Positions 15,146-17,591 of a stretch of DNA of 17,591 nt are shown here, piece after piece. The notes under the pieces were generated by a model that was given only the letters and a program-made list of their open reading frames with translations, was not told the origin of the DNA and did no database searches. Source of the stretch: Spirochaetota bacterium. Lineage in GTDB: Bacteria > Spirochaetota > UBA12135 > COTS27 > JAFLEE01. Both the position numbers and the translations under genes were made by a program. The stretch's first letter is position 1. Every line of letters starts with the position of its first letter. The stretch is taken from the NCBI GenBank assembly GCA_017302015.1, contig JAFLEE010000099.1, forward strand, positions 1 through 17,591. Direction: 5' to 3'.

Positions 15146-16596
15146 GGGGCCGGGGCCCGCTTCGCCGCCGGCAGGTCGGTGCAGACGCCCTCGAAGAGTT
15201 CGCCCGCCATGCCGATGGATTCGCAGAGCGTCGGGTGCGGGTGGATCGTCGCGCCGATATCGGCGGCGTCGGCGCCCATCTCGATGGCGAGGCAGAGTTC
15301 GCCGATGAGGTCGCCGGCATGGGGGCCGACGACGGCGCCGCCCAGGAGGCGGTGGGTTTCGGCGTCGAAGAGGAGTTTGGTGAAGCCCTCGTCGCGCCCG
15401 TTGGCGACGGCCCGGCCCGAGGCGGCCCACGGGAAGACCGATTTTCCCACGGCGATCCCCTGGGCGGCGGCCTGCTCTTCGGTGAGGCCGACCCAAGCGA
15501 TCTCGGGGTCGGTATAGGCCACCGCGGGCACCACCCGGGCGTCGAAGTGCGACTTCAGTCCGCTCGCGGCTTCGGCGGCGACGTGGGCCTCGTGCACCGC
15601 CTTGTGGGCGAGCATGGGGGCGCCGGCGATGTCGCCGATGGCGAAGATATGGGGCACATTGGTGCGCTGCTGCTTGTCGACGGGGATGATGCCCCGCTCG
15701 GTCACGGCGACGCCGGCCTTGTCCGCGCCGATGCGCAGCCCGTTGGCCGCGCGGCCGGCGGCGACGAGCACCTGGTCGTAGCGCTGGGCTCCCTCGGGGG
15801 CGCCGGGCCCCTCGAAACTCGCCCAGATGCCGTCGGGCTTGGCCTCGACCTTCACGGTCTTCGTCGAGAGCAGGATGCGGTCGAAGCGGTGCTCGTTCTT
15901 CTTGCGCCACACCCTGACGAGGTCGCGGTCGGCCCCGGGCATGAGGCCGTCGGTCATCTCCACCACGTCGAGGCGCGCGCCCAGGGCGGAGTACACCGTG
16001 CCCAATTCCATGCCGATGATGCCGCCGCCGATGATGAGGAGTTTCCCCGGGACGGCCTTCAGGTCGAGGGCGCTGGTGGAGACGAGGATGCGCGGGTCTT
16101 TGGGGATGAAGGGCAGGGCCATGATCCGGGAGCCGGCCGCGATGATGGCCTTCTGGAAACGGATGACCTTCTTCGCGCCCGTGGGCGCCCGCCCCGCGCC
16201 CTCGGTGAGGGCCACCTCCAGGGTGTGCGCGTCGAGGAATTGTCCGGTGCCCCGCACGTGCTCGACCTTACGGGCCTTGGCCATGGCGGCCAAGCCCCCG
16301 GTCATGCGGGCGACGACCTTCGCCTTGTGGGCGAGGAGGCCCTTGGCCTCGAGTTTCAGGGAGCCGGAGAGCAGGCCGTCCTCGCGGAGTTGCAGGGCCT
16401 CGTCGGCGACGGCCACGCTGTGGAGGAGCGCCTTGGAGGGGATGCACCCCACGTTGAGGCAGACGCCGCCGAGGGTCGCGTAGCGCTCCACGAGCACGGT
16501 CTTCATGCCGAGGTCGGCCGCGCGGAAGGCGGCGGAATAGCCCCCGGGCCCGGCGCCCAAGACGAGCAAGTCGGTTTCGAGATCGATGTCGGCCAT
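15142..16596 (-). CDS. lpd: Dihydrolipoyl dehydrogenase (E3)
   Basis: E3 reoxidises the dihydrolipoyl group of the E2 component with FAD and NAD+ in 2-oxoacid dehydrogenase complexes. Numbered from ATG 16596 the protein has 484 residues. It shows GAGPGGY (14-20) for FAD, the redox-active disulphide GGVCLNVGCIPSK with C46 and C51, the NAD-binding GGGIIGMELG, a second FAD motif (IFAIGDIAG) and the catalytic dyad in HPHPTLCE (H454, E459). An upstream in-frame ATG at 16629 is rejected because it lies inside the E2 gene and adds residues before the conserved N-terminus. With ATG 16596 the gap to the E2 stop is four bases, and GGAG lies about nine bases upstream. It is co-transcribed with the E2 gene, most likely as the last gene of a pyruvate dehydrogenase operon. 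It ends on the same CTAG as prs. Confidence 0.95.
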   Translation of the reverse strand: MADIDLETDLLVLGAGPGGYSAAFRAADLGMKTVLVERYATLGGVCLNVGCIPSKALLHSVAVADEALQLREDGLLSGSLKLEAKGLLAHKAKVVARMTGGLAAMAKARKVEHVRGTGQFLDAHTLEVALTEGAGRAPTGAKKVIRFQKAIIAAGSRIMALPFIPKDPRILVSTSALDLKAVPGKLLIIGGGIIGMELGTVYSALGARLDVVEMTDGLMPGADRDLVRVWRKKNEHRFDRILLSTKTVKVEAKPDGIWASFEGPGAPEGAQRYDQVLVAAGRAANGLRIGADKAGVAVTERGIIPVDKQQRTNVPHIFAIGDIAGAPMLAHKAVHEAHVAAEAASGLKSHFDARVVPAVAYTDPEIAWVGLTEEQAAAQGIAVGKSVFPWAASGRAVANGRDEGFTKLLFDAETHRLLGGAVVGPHAGDLIGELCLAIEMGADAADIGATIHPHPTLCESIGMAGELFEGVCTDLPAAKRAPAP

Positions 16597-16600
16597 GGGG

Positions 16601-17591
16601 TCAGGCTCCGGCGGCGAGGCGCGCGCCATCGCCCAAGATCTTCGCGAGTTCGCCGGTGAAGCGGGCCCCGGCGGCGCCGTCGATGACGCGGTGGTCGTAG
16701 GAGAGGGAGAGGGGCAGCATGAGGCGGGGCGCGAAGGCCTTGCCGTCCCAGACGGGCTTCAGGGCGGCCCGGGAGGCGCCCAGGATGGCGACCTCGGGGG
16801 CGTTGATGATGGGCGTGAAGGCCGTGCCGCCGATCCCGCCGAGGGACGAGATCGTGAAGCAGCCGCCCTGGATATCGTTGCTCTGGAGTTTGCCGTCGCG
16901 GGCCTTGGCGGCGAGGGCGGCCGTCTCCACCGCGATCTCCACGAGGGTCTTGCGGTCGGCGTCGCGGATGACGGGGACGGTGAGGCCCTGGGGCGTGTCG
17001 GCCGCGAAGCCGATGTGGAAGTACTTCTTGAGCACGAGGTTCTCGCCGTCGAGGGAGGCGTTGAACTCGGGGAAGGCCTTGAGCGCGCCCACCACCGCCT
17101 TCACGAGGAAGGCCAGGAGCGTGAGTTTCACGTCCTGCTTCTTGAGGTCTTCGGCCATCTTCTTTCGCAGGGCCTCGAGGCCGGTGATATCGGCCTCGTC
17201 GAATTGGGTGACGTGGGGGATGAGCACCCAATTGCGGGCGAGGTTCGCGCCCCCGATCTTCTTGATGCGCGAGAGCGGCCGGCTCTCGACCTCGCCGAAC
17301 TTGGCGAAATCGACCTTGGGCCAGGGGAGCAGGTCGAGGCCCGAGGCGGGCGGGGCGGCGAGGGCGCCCTTGACCCAGGCCTTCACGTCGCCTTCGAGGA
17401 TGCGGCCCTTGGGGCCGCTGCCGCGCACCCGACCCAGGTCGGCCCCGAGTTCCCGGGCGAACTTCCTCACGGAGGGGCTGGCGAAGGCGAGGCGGAAGGA
17501 GGCCTCGTTGATGGCGGCGCTCGCGGGGGCGGCGGCCCGAGGCGACGGGGCCGCTGTCGCGGCGGGGGCGGGTTTCGGGGCGGGGGCTTCG
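16601..17591 (-). CDS. aceF: Dihydrolipoyllysine acyltransferase (E2) of a 2-oxoacid dehydrogenase, N-terminus missing
   Basis: The frame is open to the right edge, with 329 visible codons counting from 17590. Residues 1-26 are an Ala/Pro-rich hinge, as between E2 domains. Residues about 36-72 are the peripheral-subunit-binding domain (SPSVRKFARELGADLGRV, then GSGPKGRI). The rest is the catalytic trimer domain, which transfers the acyl group from lipoate to CoA. It ends with SYDHRVIDG, holding active-site H300 and D304. Lipoyl domains must lie beyond the window. The wording of the core (PLSRIKKIGGANLARNW, IPHVTQFDEADIT) resembles the AceF pyruvate type used with a homodimeric E1, so aceF is the best symbol. 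A 2-oxoglutarate or branched-chain role is less likely. A GTG at 17470 lies inside the binding domain and is not the start. The stop is four bases from the lpd ATG. Confidence 0.92.
   Translation of the reverse strand, partial: EAPAPKPAPAATAAPSPRAAAPASAAINEASFRLAFASPSVRKFARELGADLGRVRGSGPKGRILEGDVKAWVKGALAAPPASGLDLLPWPKVDFAKFGEVESRPLSRIKKIGGANLARNWVLIPHVTQFDEADITGLEALRKKMAEDLKKQDVKLTLLAFLVKAVVGALKAFPEFNASLDGENLVLKKYFHIGFAADTPQGLTVPVIRDADRKTLVEIAVETAALAAKARDGKLQSNDIQGGCFTISSLGGIGGTAFTPIINAPEVAILGASRAALKPVWDGKAFAPRLMLPLSLSYDHRVIDGAAGARFTGELAKILGDGARLAAGA

Noticed and set aside
13712-15910. 732-codon minus-strand open frame across AraC end, prs and part of lpd.
   Set aside because: It is low-complexity Arg/Gly-rich at one end and antisense to recognisable prs and AraC proteins. 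No family motif is visible.
15235-16659. 474-codon plus-strand open frame opposite lpd.
   Set aside because: It is the antisense shadow of dihydrolipoyl dehydrogenase, whose motifs are complete on the minus strand.

Overview
The window is GC-rich bacterial DNA, densely coded, with strong G/C preference at third codon positions. It contains no RNA genes, insertion sequences, CRISPR arrays or phage genes that I can see. The mix of an intact pyruvate-dehydrogenase E2/E3 pair, a long-form PRPP synthetase, a Cache chemoreceptor, several non-secreted BNR/sialidase-like propellers, an FAD_oxidored protein and a secreted beta-helix protein suggests a carbohydrate-using heterotroph. A lineage of the Planctomycetota, Lentisphaerota, Hydrogenedentota or Fibrobacterota type would fit. 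The phylum cannot be fixed from the sequence alone and this placement is inference.

Layout. Positions 1-3868 (+ strand): the 3' part of an FAD-dependent oxidoreductase, then a large secreted right-handed beta-helix protein that looks GH110-like, with a carbohydrate-binding-type C-terminal domain. Positions 3909-7695 (- strand): a compact operon in the order GntR/FCD repressor, APH-like small-molecule kinase, HpcH/HpaI-type aldolase, BNR/sialidase-like protein. Its promoter has a near-consensus -35 and -10, with a perfect 15-bp inverted repeat (ATATGT-TAG-ACATAT) in the spacer. The predicted transcription start almost coincides with the GntR ATG. Positions 7864-10185 (- strand): a methyl-accepting chemotaxis protein with its own sigma70-like promoter. 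Positions 10387-12799 (- strand): two further BNR-type propellers, one a clear paralogue of the first operon's BNR protein, divergent from an AraC-family regulator at 12959-13858 (+). Positions 13985-17591: housekeeping genes, namely PRPP synthetase (+) meeting dihydrolipoyl dehydrogenase (-) tail to tail on one shared CTAG, followed upstream by the E2 acyltransferase, which runs off the right edge.

How the parts may work together (inference): the secreted beta-helix protein would attack an extracellular glycan. The chemoreceptor may sense a related solute. The GntR-controlled operon would phosphorylate a sugar or sugar acid and cleave it by a class II pyruvate-type aldolase, feeding pyruvate and an aldehyde into central metabolism. 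The AraC regulator would control the second BNR pair. The combination of GntR, APH-type kinase, HpaI-type aldolase and cytoplasmic BNR protein does not match a catabolic operon I recognise. It is the best candidate here for an undescribed pathway. 'Sialidase' names a fold in this window, not a demonstrated activity. No gene-free stretch exceeds about 205 bases. The 124 bases at 11575-11698, between the two BNR genes, hold nothing recognisable apart from the ribosome binding site of the downstream gene.
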